Shown: positions 1 through 7,890 of the stretch, in pieces | Layout: every line of letters starts with the position of its first letter | How positions within the stretch are numbered: the stretch's first letter is position 1 | Assembly (NCBI RefSeq): GCF_049532905.1 | Contig: NZ_CP064032.1 | Span: forward strand, 4,836,001-4,900,000 | Source of the DNA: Dyella_B nitratireducens | GTDB taxonomy: Bacteria > Pseudomonadota > Gammaproteobacteria > Xanthomonadales > Rhodanobacteraceae | DNA: 64,000 nucleotides | Direction: 5' to 3' | The notes under the pieces: model-generated | The model's input: the letters and a program-made list of their open reading frames with translations, nothing else | What the model was told of the DNA's origin: nothing | Databases searched by the model: none | Position numbers and translations under genes: made by a program

Positions 1-1
1 C

Positions 2-277
2 AAGGACGTCGTGGAATTTATTGCACAAGCCAAAGCGATACACGATAGAGTGACCGCTTCGGCTGCCTACGCCATTGACGATGAAGATCTGGATAAGATC
101 TACGAGGAAAAGAGGGACTTCGATTCAATTGTTGTGCGAATCGATGAGGTCCGCCGCCATTACCCATGGCGGATAAGTGAATTCTCCGGTCGCGAGCTTG
201 ATCGAATGAAAAGCTCGATGTGGAGACACTTGAACGATGCGGAAGTGAGCTATAACAACGGCGTCAATGGTATGTAG
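2..277 (+). CDS. Hypothetical protein, probably the C-terminal part of a gene cut by the window edge
   Basis: The reading frame is open to the left edge, so the visible part may be only the end of a longer protein; a GTG at 11 is the only start-like codon in view. The visible 88-91 residues are charged and helical, with repeated Asp/Glu/Arg, and contain no motif I recognise. The gene lies upstream of the nuclease/MrcB pair and is probably part of the same accessory region. Function unknown. Confidence 0.45.
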   Translation, partial: KDVVEFIAQAKAIHDRVTASAAYAIDDEDLDKIYEEKRDFDSIVVRIDEVRRHYPWRISEFSGRELDRMKSSMWRHLNDAEVSYNNGVNGM

Positions 278-428
278 GTCCTATGCAATTGTAGAGCGCT
301 AAGCCACCACGAAGTGCGTCGGGCCAGCTATGCAGCATGTTTTGGCAATTGCTCTCTTGTAAGGCTGTCGGCGAAAGTCTGAAAATCATCCGCAGCCGAT
401 GCTCCTGACCGGATCGGCGGTAGTGTCT

Positions 429-1505
429 TTAGGTGTTCTGGCTAGCTACCCAATCTTTTAGCCACGGCGTATTGGTTTTGATGGCTGAAAGCTTGTTATC
501 GATGTACCACAGACACCCAAAGCCTCGAGACTTTAGAAGGGACTTCACCTGCTCTCCGGGCTCATCAGGGAGCAGGACTGCAGACGTGAACTCGCCTTTT
601 GGTCGCAATCGGTGACCGTATGCGTACAACTGGCCAATAGCCATGCGGACATGTGCCTCTTCGCTGCAGCTTTTCACTTCGATGAGCAAGTCATCGGGAT
701 AGCCATCCTCGTCCTCGCCATATGCAACGACCATGGCATCATAGAGAGCATCCTGGGTGCAACCTTCCTTGCACAGGTAGTTCGTGCCGAACAGCTCCAA
801 AAGACGATTCGTCATCTTGTTGTGCAGGCGCCTTTTGGTATCCGTCCGCTCCGCCGAGATGGCTGTTTGGTCGGCTTCATCTTTCACCTTGAGGTCTTTT
901 CCATCCGTGGGCTTCGGAGTCAGAGGCTGACTCACCTTGACCAAGGTGGCCGCCTGCCCGGAAGTGGCAAGCACGGCGATATCAGCATCTTCATTGAGCG
1001 ACGAATCCAGTTCCGCCGCGTCTTTCCAGCCATTCGTGCCGATCAGCTCCACCATCGTGTCGAAGCGAATCGCCAGAGAGGCCTTGCTCACTCCGCGCAT
1101 CCGCAGGAGGTCCTTGATAGGCTTTCGGCCATTGATGACGGGGAAGCGCAAGCGTGGATCCAGCGCGAAGAGAAGCGGCGTCAGCAGTTGCTCAGCATGG
1201 ATGCTCGGATCTTCTGGGTTGGGCTTGGGAACCCCAGGCATGCGTTCGATGATCTCAACCAGGGCTCGGGCTTGAACGTCGATATTGAGAGTCCGTGCGT
1301 CACGCACCAGGCGTTCGATCTTCGCTCGGTGCTGCTTCACCCAGGGTAGCGAACTATTTCTGTACGCGTTGTAGAAGTTTGAAAAGCCGGTGTCTGCGCT
1401 GATCCAGGTGCTCTTCACGCCCAAAACCTTGCTTACCGTCTTCGCCGCCTGCTCTGGTGAAGAGGCGTCCACCGCATTGCCGAAGATAGTTTCAAGGGCT
1501 GGCAA
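429..1505 (-). CDS. Putative PD-(D/E)XK-type nuclease (restriction/defence-like)
   Basis: A 358-residue protein. The C-terminal third carries DLLIEVKS (around residue 270), the D-x(n)-E-x-K core of PD-(D/E)XK nucleases, followed by a helix with IGQLYAYGHRL, whose Q-x3-Y pattern is common behind the active-site strand in this fold. The N-terminal 200 residues have no motif I recognise; a low-complexity linker (residues 180-215) separates the halves. The start is a TTG at 1505 preceded by GGAG at good spacing; no ATG lies between it and the upstream stop at 1527. It reads in the same direction as, and downstream of, the MrcB-like gene, which suggests a two-gene DNA-targeting module. The nuclease assignment rests on motif pattern only. 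Confidence 0.6.
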   Translation of the reverse strand: MPALETIFGNAVDASSPEQAAKTVSKVLGVKSTWISADTGFSNFYNAYRNSSLPWVKQHRAKIERLVRDARTLNIDVQARALVEIIERMPGVPKPNPEDPSIHAEQLLTPLLFALDPRLRFPVINGRKPIKDLLRMRGVSKASLAIRFDTMVELIGTNGWKDAAELDSSLNEDADIAVLATSGQAATLVKVSQPLTPKPTDGKDLKVKDEADQTAISAERTDTKRRLHNKMTNRLLELFGTNYLCKEGCTQDALYDAMVVAYGEDEDGYPDDLLIEVKSCSEEAHVRMAIGQLYAYGHRLRPKGEFTSAVLLPDEPGEQVKSLLKSRGFGCLWYIDNKLSAIKTNTPWLKDWVASQNT

Positions 1506-1896
1506 CTTGGTGCTCCAGGCGTGAAATTAATCGAGGACGTCAATCGATCCCAGCATCAAGGTAGCGACCAGCCACGCGAATCACGATCGGCGCTGCCGAA
1601 GGTACAAAGCTGCTCCAGGTAGGCCACTTCTCCGCGGGTCTTAGTTCGGAACACCTCTGTACCGTGTCCTCCAGCGAACGGTCCTTATCCATTTGGACGA
1701 AGCCGCCGGGAACCGTCCGAACGCTTGCCGCAACAGCCGCGTCAGCCGCCCGCTGGGCGAGCAGCAATCGCAGCACCCTGTGCTCGTAGACCCTCGCGGC
1801 GCAGCGGGTGCCGCGGGCCAGCTATTAATTGATCGCCAAACGCTCCCTTGTAACCACAAGCCGCGTCGCTCTCCAGAGATGCTGAAGCAGGTCCGC
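1506..1896. other. Gap between nuclease and MrcB-like gene; no gene supported
   Basis: This stretch of about 390 bases separates two co-directional genes. A 78-codon open frame on the minus strand (1540-1776) lies in the same frame as the upstream MrcB-like gene, which could mean the MrcB-like protein was once longer and has been interrupted, but no conserved motif is visible in it. The plus-strand frame over 1693-2037 looks like a shadow. Confidence 0.3.
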
Positions 1897-2517
1897 TCAC
1901 GCCTTATAGAAGCGATCTCCGAATATCCCGAGAAGCCTTTGATCGCGTTCACCGAATTCGCGAATTCGCTCGGTGTGTCGAAGGGCTTCCTTGGCTACCG
2001 GGAGCCTGTTCTCTGCAAGGTGTACAAACAGGAATGACGCGCGTGCACCAAGAGCGATGGCGTCCGAGAATGGTTCGAGCGTTCCCCAGCGTTGTTCAAC
2101 CACCGATCGTGCCCACGTTGTCTTTGCCTTCAATTGCCCATCAGATATCGGTCGGAGGTCGCCGCCGCTCCAGATCGTACTGCCGCAACCTATGGTGACG
2201 AAGAAGGCCGAACCGTTAGCAGAAAAGTGGATGACGATGTAGAACCCCTCACGCGGAGTCGGAGACATCGCCTTTGAATAAAGGCGAACCCACGGCGCTT
2301 CGGTCTTTCTGCCGATGCCGTCTGAGCCTTCTACGGCCAGATCATCGAACAGCGGGTCAAACGCTCGGCCAAGATCGCGTAGCCGATCCCGAAGCTCTTG
2401 CGCCAGATCGGTACGAATGAGATTGCCGCGTTCCTGCATTTCCGGCGTATTCGAGGATGAATACAGTGGCTGGAGCTCGCAGATTCGGTTGATTGTCGTT
2501 TTCAATTGGCGCCCCAT
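1897..2517 (-). CDS. MrcB-like N-terminal (DUF3578-type) domain protein
   Basis: A 206-residue protein. The central stretch (residues 75-140) carries PWVRLYSKAMSPTPREGFY followed by a two-strand segment with NGSAFF and an end at TTWAR. This resembles the MrcB-N/DUF3578 domain, which in McrB-type and other type IV restriction proteins recognises modified DNA. The AAA+ GTPase/ATPase module of McrB is absent: the protein ends soon after the domain. It sits upstream of a PD-(D/E)XK-type protein, so recognition and cleavage may be divided between two polypeptides. Alternatively it is the truncated remnant of a larger McrB-like gene, since open frame resumes downstream. The start at 2517 is an ATG. 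A 12-bp inverted repeat lies 124-152 bases upstream. Confidence 0.6.
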   Translation of the reverse strand: MGRQLKTTINRICELQPLYSSSNTPEMQERGNLIRTDLAQELRDRLRDLGRAFDPLFDDLAVEGSDGIGRKTEAPWVRLYSKAMSPTPREGFYIVIHFSANGSAFFVTIGCGSTIWSGGDLRPISDGQLKAKTTWARSVVEQRWGTLEPFSDAIALGARASFLFVHLAENRLPVAKEALRHTERIREFGERDQRLLGIFGDRFYKA

Positions 2518-2640
2518 GACTTCTTCATCGGGTCGAATGCTAAGCCGTAGGCCGTTTTTTGTTGCGAAAGACGTCGGCAGTGGACGCGACTGGGGCTGTC
2601 AGCCTTAGCTCTAGTTGGCCAAACTTTGCTTCAGAGATCT

Positions 2641-2669
2641 CATAGTTTGGCCAAAGCGGCCAAACTATG
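2641..2669. repeat. 12-bp perfect inverted repeat with a related half site upstream (candidate operator)
   Basis: The arms catagtttggcc (2641-2652) and ggccaaactatg (2658-2669) are exact reverse complements around a 5-base spacer. A third copy of the TTGGCCAAAC core lies at 2616-2625. The cluster is in the promoter region of the minus-strand MrcB-like gene and 3' of the tRNA-Ile gene. It lacks the T-run of an intrinsic terminator, so a protein-binding site is the better guess. Confidence 0.45.
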
Positions 2670-2704
2670 GTTTCGCGCGCAAAAAATGCTTGAGAGAGAG
2701 TAGG

Positions 2705-3032
2705 TGGTGGGCCCACCAGGATTCGAACCTGGAACCAAGGGATTCGCGTGGTCCAAAGGTTTCCCTCTGGCGCGGACTATCTCTTCACCCTCCGACGCGG
2801 TGTGTTGCGTTGGGTGGGGTGCGGGACGCTCGAGCCTGTTATGAAGGACGCTGAAGTCCTCAGGTAGTCTCTGCACCTTCCGGCGGTGTACCGCCGGCTT
2901 GGCTCAGGGTTGCCGCCGATCCGCACTGGCGTCGCTGCGGGTTCCCTGAATTCATCCCGTTCCCGTTCGCGCATTACTGCGCGACGGCACCTTTCGATGA
3001 GTCCCCTGCTCTAACCGTTGAGCTATAGGCCC
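2705..3032 (-). tRNA. tRNA-Ile2 (anticodon CAU) interrupted by a group I intron
   Basis: Read on the minus strand, the 5' exon (3032-2997, 36 nt) gives a 7-bp acceptor strand GGGCCTA, a D-arm GCTC...GAGC, anticodon stem GGGGA and loop CTCAT. The 3' exon (2744-2705, 40 nt) supplies AA, the stem TCCCT, a 5-nt variable loop, the T-arm CCAGG/CCTGG and an encoded CCA. Joined, they form a standard 76-nt tRNA whose CAU anticodon, with GGGGA stem and A37/A38, matches the minor isoleucine tRNA that is modified to lysidine at C34. The elongator tRNA-Met in this window (37662) has different stems. The 252-nt insert separates loop positions U36 and A37. Confidence 0.9.
2745..2996 (-). ncRNA. Group I self-splicing intron in the tRNA-Ile(CAU) anticodon loop
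   Basis: The 252-nt insert has group I core signals: GAGCCAAGC (minus strand of 2897-2905), the P7 5' strand GCAGAGACTA (2874-2865), its partner GATAGTCC (2781-2774), and a terminal guanosine at 2745. P1 forms between the last exon bases CAU and the intron GUG, 6 nt inside, giving the required U.G pair at the 5' splice site. This is the same CAU/GUG pairing and insertion site as the well-studied Azoarcus tRNA-Ile intron (subgroup IC3). There is no room for a homing-endonuclease gene. Splicing activity is inferred from the conserved core. Confidence 0.88.
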
Positions 3033-3177
3033 TATCTCGCGCGACATGATATCAGCATGACCGTGGTTGTTGGTGTCGTTGCGCGCCGCAAAAAATGGTC
3101 GGGCCATTGTCACCTGTTCGTTTCTTTAACGTTGCCGGGCTTAAATTATTGGCCCCTTTGTTCGCGGAGGTGGAACC

Positions 3178-3549
3178 ATGAGCACTGAAACGGTAGCGAA
3201 GCGGTTGGTGTCGCTGTGTCGCGAGGGCAGGTATGAGCAGGCGCAGCAAGAGCTTTATGCCAAGGATGCGATCAGCATCGAGCCGCAGGAGATGGCGAAT
3301 GGCCCGATGGGAAATGCGAAGGGATTGAAGGCGATTCTGGAGAAGGGGCATCAGTTCCAGGACGCGGTGGAGGCGATTCACAAGAACGAAGTCAGCGATC
3401 CGGTGGTGGCGGATGGCTGGTTTAGCGTGGCGATGCATCTGGATGCCACGATGAAAGGACGTGGCAGGACGGATATGCGCGAGATCTGCGTGTATCACGT
3501 GAAGGGCGACAAGATTGTGCAGGAGCAGTTTTTTTACGACGTGCATTGA
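3178..3549 (+). CDS. SnoaL-like/NTF2-fold protein
   Basis: A 123-residue protein with the size and layout of the SnoaL-like polyketide-cyclase/NTF2 fold: an N-terminal helix with GRYEQAQQELYAKDAISIEP, a middle helix (KGLKAILEKGHQF) and a C-terminal sheet ending in VKGDKIVQEQFFYD, typical of this family in stress- or metabolism-associated small proteins. No catalytic residues can be assigned. A good ribosome-binding site (GGAGG) precedes the ATG at 3178. It is a single-gene unit, convergent with rpoD across a repeat-filled spacer. Confidence 0.75.
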   Translation: MSTETVAKRLVSLCREGRYEQAQQELYAKDAISIEPQEMANGPMGNAKGLKAILEKGHQFQDAVEAIHKNEVSDPVVADGWFSVAMHLDATMKGRGRTDMREICVYHVKGDKIVQEQFFYDVH

Positions 3550-3648
3550 GCCGCTTGGGGGAGGGGCTTGATGCGCCTTCCTGATTGGCGGTTTGCTGGA
3601 TGGTTGTTTTGGGGCCGGAATTTGGTCGGCGTGGGTTGGTGAAGCGAC

Positions 3649-4053
3649 GTGCTTTTTGTGTTGTGTGCTTCGCACGACGTGTTTGGACTGGATTTCGGCC
3701 TTCGCCCACTGCTGTCCGGGAAACTTTTAGCTTGCCGGATCACCCCCTCCCCTACGTGTAGTAGGGGAGGGTTGGGGTGGGGTGAAGCAACCTCGCGAGA
3801 GGTTCCGTTGATGTCTCACGCTCATTCCCGCGTAGCCGGAAGCGAGCTTTGCTCGCCTTACCCCACCCCAACCCTCCCCTGCACGCAGGGGAGGTGGCCG
3901 TTTCCGGTTCACTCGTCGATATCGCGTTGAGCAAGCTTTTTTTAAGTCGCTTGCTGTGCGAATCATGCAAACGTGTTGTCCCTCAAGTGCTCGTTACTTT
4001 TTTCGCAAAATTTCCCGGGACAGCAGTGGGCCTGCGCAGGAATGACGGTGCGG
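3649..4053. repeat. Composite nested palindromic repeat between convergent genes
   Basis: Outer arms gcccactgctgtccgggaaa (3704-3723) and its near-complement at 4011-4031 flank an inner palindrome, whose arms ggggagggttggggtggggt (3764-3783) and 3860-3879 are perfectly complementary and each abut a small hairpin (cccctacgtgtagtagggg; cccctgcacgcagggg). The left flank, 3649-3700, and the right end (ggaatgacggt, about 4040-4050) match the interior and arm of the long palindrome at 7745-7870. The unit therefore looks like one repeat inserted into another. No coding capacity is seen in the 590-base spacer. Confidence 0.75.
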
Positions 4054-4085
4054 GTCGGCTGAGGATGGCGGCCAGCACAAAGCAA

Positions 4086-4114
4086 AGAAAAAGCCCCGCG
4101 ATTGCGGGGCTTTT
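4086..4114 (-). terminator. Intrinsic terminator of rpoD
   Basis: Minus-strand transcript: AAAAGCCCCGC, loop AATC, GCGGGGCTTTTTC. An 11-bp GC-rich stem with a U-run, 25 bases after the rpoD stop codon. Confidence 0.85.
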
Positions 4115-4138
4115 GGTGTGTTGCTAACGGCGTGCTGC

Positions 4139-6004
4139 TTAGTCGATGTCGAGGAAAGAACGCAGCTGCTCCGAGCGGCTCGGGTGACGCAGCTTGCGCA
4201 GTGCCTTGGCTTCGATCTGGCGGATGCGTTCGCGGGTGACGTCGAACTGCTTGCCGACTTCTTCCAGGGTGTGGTCGGTGTTCATGTCGATGCCGAAGCG
4301 CATGCGCAGCACCTTCGCTTCCCGCGGAGTGAGGCCGGCGAGGACGTCGCGCACGGTTTCCACCAGGCCGGTTTCCGTGGCCGAGTCGATCGGCGAGGCT
4401 GCGTTGGAGTCCTCGATGAAGTCGCCCAGATGCGAATCTTCGTCATCGCCGATGGGGGTTTCCATCGAGATCGGTTCCTTCGCGATCTTCAGCACCTTGC
4501 GGATCTTGTCCTCCGGCATCTCCATTTCCTTGGACAGCTCTTCCGGCGTGGGCTCACGGCCGAACTGCTGCAGCATCTGGCGCGAGATGCGGTTGAGCTT
4601 GTTGATCGTTTCGATCATGTGCACCGGAATGCGGATGGTGCGCGCCTGGTCGGCGATCGAACGGGTGATGGCCTGGCGAATCCACCACGTGGCGTAGGTG
4701 GAGAACTTGTAGCCGCGGCGGTATTCGAACTTGTCCACCGCCTTCATCAGGCCGATGTTGCCTTCCTGGATGAGGTCGAGGAACTGGAGGCCGCGGTTGG
4801 TGTACTTCTTGGCGATGGAGATCACCAGACGCAGGTTGGCCTCCACCATTTCCTTCTTGGCGCGGCGAGCCTTGGCTTCGCCCACCGACATGCTGCGATT
4901 GATTTCCTTGATGTCGGTCAGCGGCAGGAACAGCTTCTTTTCGATGTCCAGCAGCTTCTGTTGCTCGGCATCGATCTGTTCGCGATGGCTCTTGATGTTC
5001 GGCGACCACTTCTGGCGCTTGCGGCCGAGCTCTTCCGCCCACGCGAGGTTGCCCTCGTTGCTGGGGAAGGCTTTCAGGAATTCGCCCTTGGGCATCTTCA
5101 CGTGCTTGACGAAGATGTCCATCAGCACGCGCTCGTGATGGCGGATGTGGCCGACCACTTCACGCAGGCGGCGCACGAAGCTGTCGATCAGCGCGGACGG
5201 GAGCTTGAGCTTCAAGAACTCCTCGGCCATCTGGTCGCGCAGCTTGGTCACCTTCTTGTCGTTGATGTCGGTGGCTTTGGAGGCAGCTTTCTGGAACTTG
5301 CCGTAGTGGTCGCGCAGCAGTTCCATGCGGCGCTTCACTTCTTCCGGGTCGGGACCGCTCGGGCCGGTTTCTTCGTCTTCACCGTCGCCGGCGGCTGCTT
5401 CATCCTCATCCTCGTCCACCTCGGCATCGCTGTCGGCGGCGGCGAGTTCGGCTTCGGCCAGGGCGGCGTCGGCAGCCTGCTCCAGGTCGGCGAAGCCGGC
5501 CAGGATTTCGCTGAGGCGGCGCTTGCCGTCCAGGTGCTGGTCGTATTCCTCCAGCAGCAGCTCGATGGTCAGCGGGAAGCTGGCCAGGGCGGTCTGCACC
5601 TGGGTGAGGCCTTCTTCGATGCGCTTGGCGATGGCGATTTCGCCTTCGCGGGTGAGCAGTTCGACCGTACCCATTTCGCGCATGTACATGCGCACGGGGT
5701 CGGTGGTGCGGCCGACTTCGGAGTCAACGGCGGAGAGCAGCGCTACGGCTTCTTCGGCGGCGGTTTCGTCGTCGGTGGCGACGCCCGGCGCGTTGTCGGC
5801 GAGCGGGTCGGCGTCGGGGGCGGCATCGTGCACGTCAATGCCGACGCCTTTGAGCACCGCCATGATGTCTTCGATCTGCTCCGGATCGACAATGTCGTCA
5901 GGAAGGTGATCGTTGATTTCGGCGTAAGTCAGATAGCCCTGCTCCAGACCTTTGGAGATGAGGGCTTTGATTTCCGACTGTTGCTCGTGGGCTTTGTTGT
6001 TCAT
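4139..6004 (-). CDS. rpoD: RNA polymerase primary sigma factor RpoD (sigma-70)
   Basis: A 621-residue primary sigma factor. The N-terminal region 1.1 contains QGYLTYAEINDHLPDDIVD; region 1.2/2.1 has RTTDPVRMYMREMGTVELL; an acidic non-conserved insert (about residues 190-230) follows. Region 2 carries KKYTNRGLQFLDLIQEGNIG and RGYKFSTYATWWIRQAITRS for -10 melting, and region 4 ends with the helix-turn-helix TLEEVGKQFDVTRERIRQIE for -35 binding. I placed the start at the ATG at 6004 because it begins the conserved region 1.1; the frame extends upstream to 6127 without homology. The gene is monocistronic with its own terminator and directs housekeeping transcription. Confidence 0.97.
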   Translation of the reverse strand: MNNKAHEQQSEIKALISKGLEQGYLTYAEINDHLPDDIVDPEQIEDIMAVLKGVGIDVHDAAPDADPLADNAPGVATDDETAAEEAVALLSAVDSEVGRTTDPVRMYMREMGTVELLTREGEIAIAKRIEEGLTQVQTALASFPLTIELLLEEYDQHLDGKRRLSEILAGFADLEQAADAALAEAELAAADSDAEVDEDEDEAAAGDGEDEETGPSGPDPEEVKRRMELLRDHYGKFQKAASKATDINDKKVTKLRDQMAEEFLKLKLPSALIDSFVRRLREVVGHIRHHERVLMDIFVKHVKMPKGEFLKAFPSNEGNLAWAEELGRKRQKWSPNIKSHREQIDAEQQKLLDIEKKLFLPLTDIKEINRSMSVGEAKARRAKKEMVEANLRLVISIAKKYTNRGLQFLDLIQEGNIGLMKAVDKFEYRRGYKFSTYATWWIRQAITRSIADQARTIRIPVHMIETINKLNRISRQMLQQFGREPTPEELSKEMEMPEDKIRKVLKIAKEPISMETPIGDDEDSHLGDFIEDSNAASPIDSATETGLVETVRDVLAGLTPREAKVLRMRFGIDMNTDHTLEEVGKQFDVTRERIRQIEAKALRKLRHPSRSEQLRSFLDID

Positions 6005-6167
6005 ACCGTCCGCCGCGGGATAGGAACCAATCAGTATAGCGATGTGATGCTTTTTTGACCAGTTTTCAAGAGAAAAATTCGCTGCCATCGGCACGCAAAA
6101 ATCGCGCCAAATCGCGGTTTTCGGCATAAATGGAAGCGTTCGTACGGGTTACCCGTTTACCTGGCAC

Positions 6168-6608
6168 CTAACGCACCTCGAGCCAAAAGGTGACGGGGCC
6201 ATCGTTGATCAGATGCACTTGCATATGGGCGCCGAAACGGCCGATTTCCACCCTTGAGTGCGCTGCGCGTGCCAATTCGACCAACCGTTCAAACCACGTT
6301 CGGCCATGCTCGGGCGAGGCAGCGCTGGTGAAGCTGGGACGCATGCCGGAACGTGTGTCGGCGGCCAGGGTGAATTGGCTTACCAGCAGCAGCTCGCCAC
6401 CGGTGTCGGCCAGTGAACGGTTCATCTTGCCGGCGTCGTCGGAAAACACGCGGTAGCCGAGTAGCCGCTCCACCATCCGTTTTGCCTGGGCTTCGCCATC
6501 GTCGGGTTGCACGGCTACCAAGGCCAGCAGGCCGGCGCCGATGGCGCCTACGGTTTCATTGTCGACATCGACGCGGGCGGAGAGCACGCGTTGGATAAGG
6601 GCGATCAT
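6168..6608 (-). CDS. dtd: D-aminoacyl-tRNA deacylase Dtd
   Basis: A 146-residue DTD-fold protein that hydrolyses D-aminoacyl-tRNAs (and Gly-tRNA-Ala), protecting translation. Both active-site motifs are present: LLVSQFTLAADT (SQFTLA, about residues 75-86) and NDGPVTFWLE near the C terminus (GP-motif). The start at 6608 gives the family N terminus MIALIQRVLSA; the six-codon upstream extension from 6626 is not conserved. It is divergent from the acyltransferase gene that follows. Confidence 0.95.
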   Translation of the reverse strand: MIALIQRVLSARVDVDNETVGAIGAGLLALVAVQPDDGEAQAKRMVERLLGYRVFSDDAGKMNRSLADTGGELLLVSQFTLAADTRSGMRPSFTSAASPEHGRTWFERLVELARAAHSRVEIGRFGAHMQVHLINDGPVTFWLEVR

Positions 6609-6815
6609 GGATAAGAACAGCGGCACGAAAGAAGGCGGTAACTCTGCAGGGCGGTCAGCGTCGGGTAAAGAGGCGGGCGGCGAGTGGCTGGGAGGTGAGT
6701 TCCGGCGCGCTTGAAAGTGGTTGCCGTTGAGTGGTCAACGGCAGGGGCGTGGATGCTTGAGGAATTTCTGTCGCTGAATCGCGGCTTGCCCTTTACCCTT
6801 ACGCGTTCGCCCGCC

Positions 6816-7709
6816 ATGCACACCACTTCCATGCGTCCCGACATTTACCTCGTCTATCTGCTACTGCGCCTGTTCGGCCTGCTGCCGTTGCGCTGGCTGC
6901 AGAGGTTGGGTGCGCTGCTCGGGCGGCTGGCGTTGCGTCGCGGCGGGAAGATGGCGCGCTACACGGCAGTGAATCTGGGCATCGTGAAGCCGGAGCTCGA
7001 CGAGCAGGCGCGGACTGCGTTGGTGCGTGAGGCGTTGGTGGAGGGTGGCAAGTCGATCACTGAGATCGTGAAGATCTGGGGCGCGGGTGCGGAACGTGCG
7101 CTTGGCCTGGTGAAGGAGGTGCGCGGGGAGGCGCTGTTCGATGCGGCGCTGGCATCCGGTAAAGGCGTGATCATCGCCGCGCCGCACCTGGGTTGCTGGG
7201 AACTGCTCAATTACTGGCTGTGTCGCAAGACCTCGATGGCCATCCTGTATCGCCCGCCGCGCATTGCCGCGGTGGAGGCGCTGTTGCGCAAAGTGCGTGG
7301 TGCCTTGGCGCCGGAGCAGGTGCGGGCGGAGGGGGCCGGTGTGCGTGCGCTGTACAAGCGGCTGGCGGCCGGCGGCACGGTAGGCATCTTGCCGGATCAG
7401 AAGCCGCGCGCAGGGGAAGGCGAATTTGCTCCGTTCTTCGGACGCGAGGCGATGACGATGGTGCTGTTGCCGCGCCTGGCGGCGCGTACCGGCGCCACGG
7501 TGTTGTTTGCGTTTGCGGAACGCCTGCCGCGTGGCGAGGGGTATCGCATCCACTTTCTGCCGGCGCCGGCAGGTTTGGATGATGCGGATTTGCCGTGCGC
7601 GTGCGCAGCGCTCAATCGTGGCGTGGAGAACTGTGTGAATCTCGCGTTCGCGCAGTATCAGTGGCATTACAAGCGGTATTCGGCGGATAACCGGCCGAGT
7701 CCGTATTGA
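6816..7709 (+). CDS. LpxL/HtrB-family lysophospholipid/lipid A acyltransferase
   Basis: A protein of about 298 residues of the bacterial lipid A acyltransferase family, which transfers acyl chains from acyl-ACP to lipid A precursors at the inner membrane. The catalytic HX4E motif is visible as HLGCWE in GVIIAAPHLGCWELLNYW, preceded by an N-terminal hydrophobic segment (YLVYLLLRLFGLLPL) and followed by GTVGILPDQKP and FFGREAMT, both typical of the family. The start is uncertain: ATG at 6816 or 6831; the frame extends to 6711 but that leader looks unrelated. It opens the envelope gene region and converges on the TPR gene through a 126-bp palindrome. Confidence 0.85.
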   Translation: MHTTSMRPDIYLVYLLLRLFGLLPLRWLQRLGALLGRLALRRGGKMARYTAVNLGIVKPELDEQARTALVREALVEGGKSITEIVKIWGAGAERALGLVKEVRGEALFDAALASGKGVIIAAPHLGCWELLNYWLCRKTSMAILYRPPRIAAVEALLRKVRGALAPEQVRAEGAGVRALYKRLAAGGTVGILPDQKPRAGEGEFAPFFGREAMTMVLLPRLAARTGATVLFAFAERLPRGEGYRIHFLPAPAGLDDADLPCACAALNRGVENCVNLAFAQYQWHYKRYSADNRPSPY

Positions 7710-7744
7710 GGGTGGTTGTTCGGGGCGCTGCCATTTTTCCGCCC

Positions 7745-7870
7745 CACCGTCATTCCGGCGAAAGCCGGAATCCAGTTTGAATACACAGTGCGAAGCACAC
7801 AAAACCTTTGTGTTGTGTGCTGCGCACGTCATGTTTCGACTGGATTCCGGCTTTCGCCGGAATGACGGTG
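7745..7870. repeat. 126-bp palindrome with perfect 32-bp arms
   Basis: The arms at 7745-7776 and 7839-7870 are exact reverse complements, beginning caccgtcattccggcgaaag. The interior contains a second, imperfect palindrome built on gtgcgaagcacac/gtgtgctgcgcac. It lies between the convergent acyltransferase and TPR genes. Pieces of the same element occur at 3649-3700 and 4037-4053. Confidence 0.85.
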
Positions 7871-7890
7871 AGGCGATAACAGGCTTCCGG

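Noticed and set aside
1693..2037. 114-codon plus-strand frame opposite the MrcB-like gene end
   Set aside because: No motif; overlaps the codon-biased end of the minus-strand gene and has no ribosome-binding site.
2641..2669. Hairpin as the terminator of tRNA-Ile
   Set aside because: The stem is perfect but no T-run follows in the tRNA direction, so I list it as a repeat/operator instead.
4118..6058. 646-codon open frame on the plus strand opposite rpoD
   Set aside because: Mirror of the high-GC rpoD codons; His/Leu/Val-rich without motifs, while the minus strand encodes a complete sigma factor.
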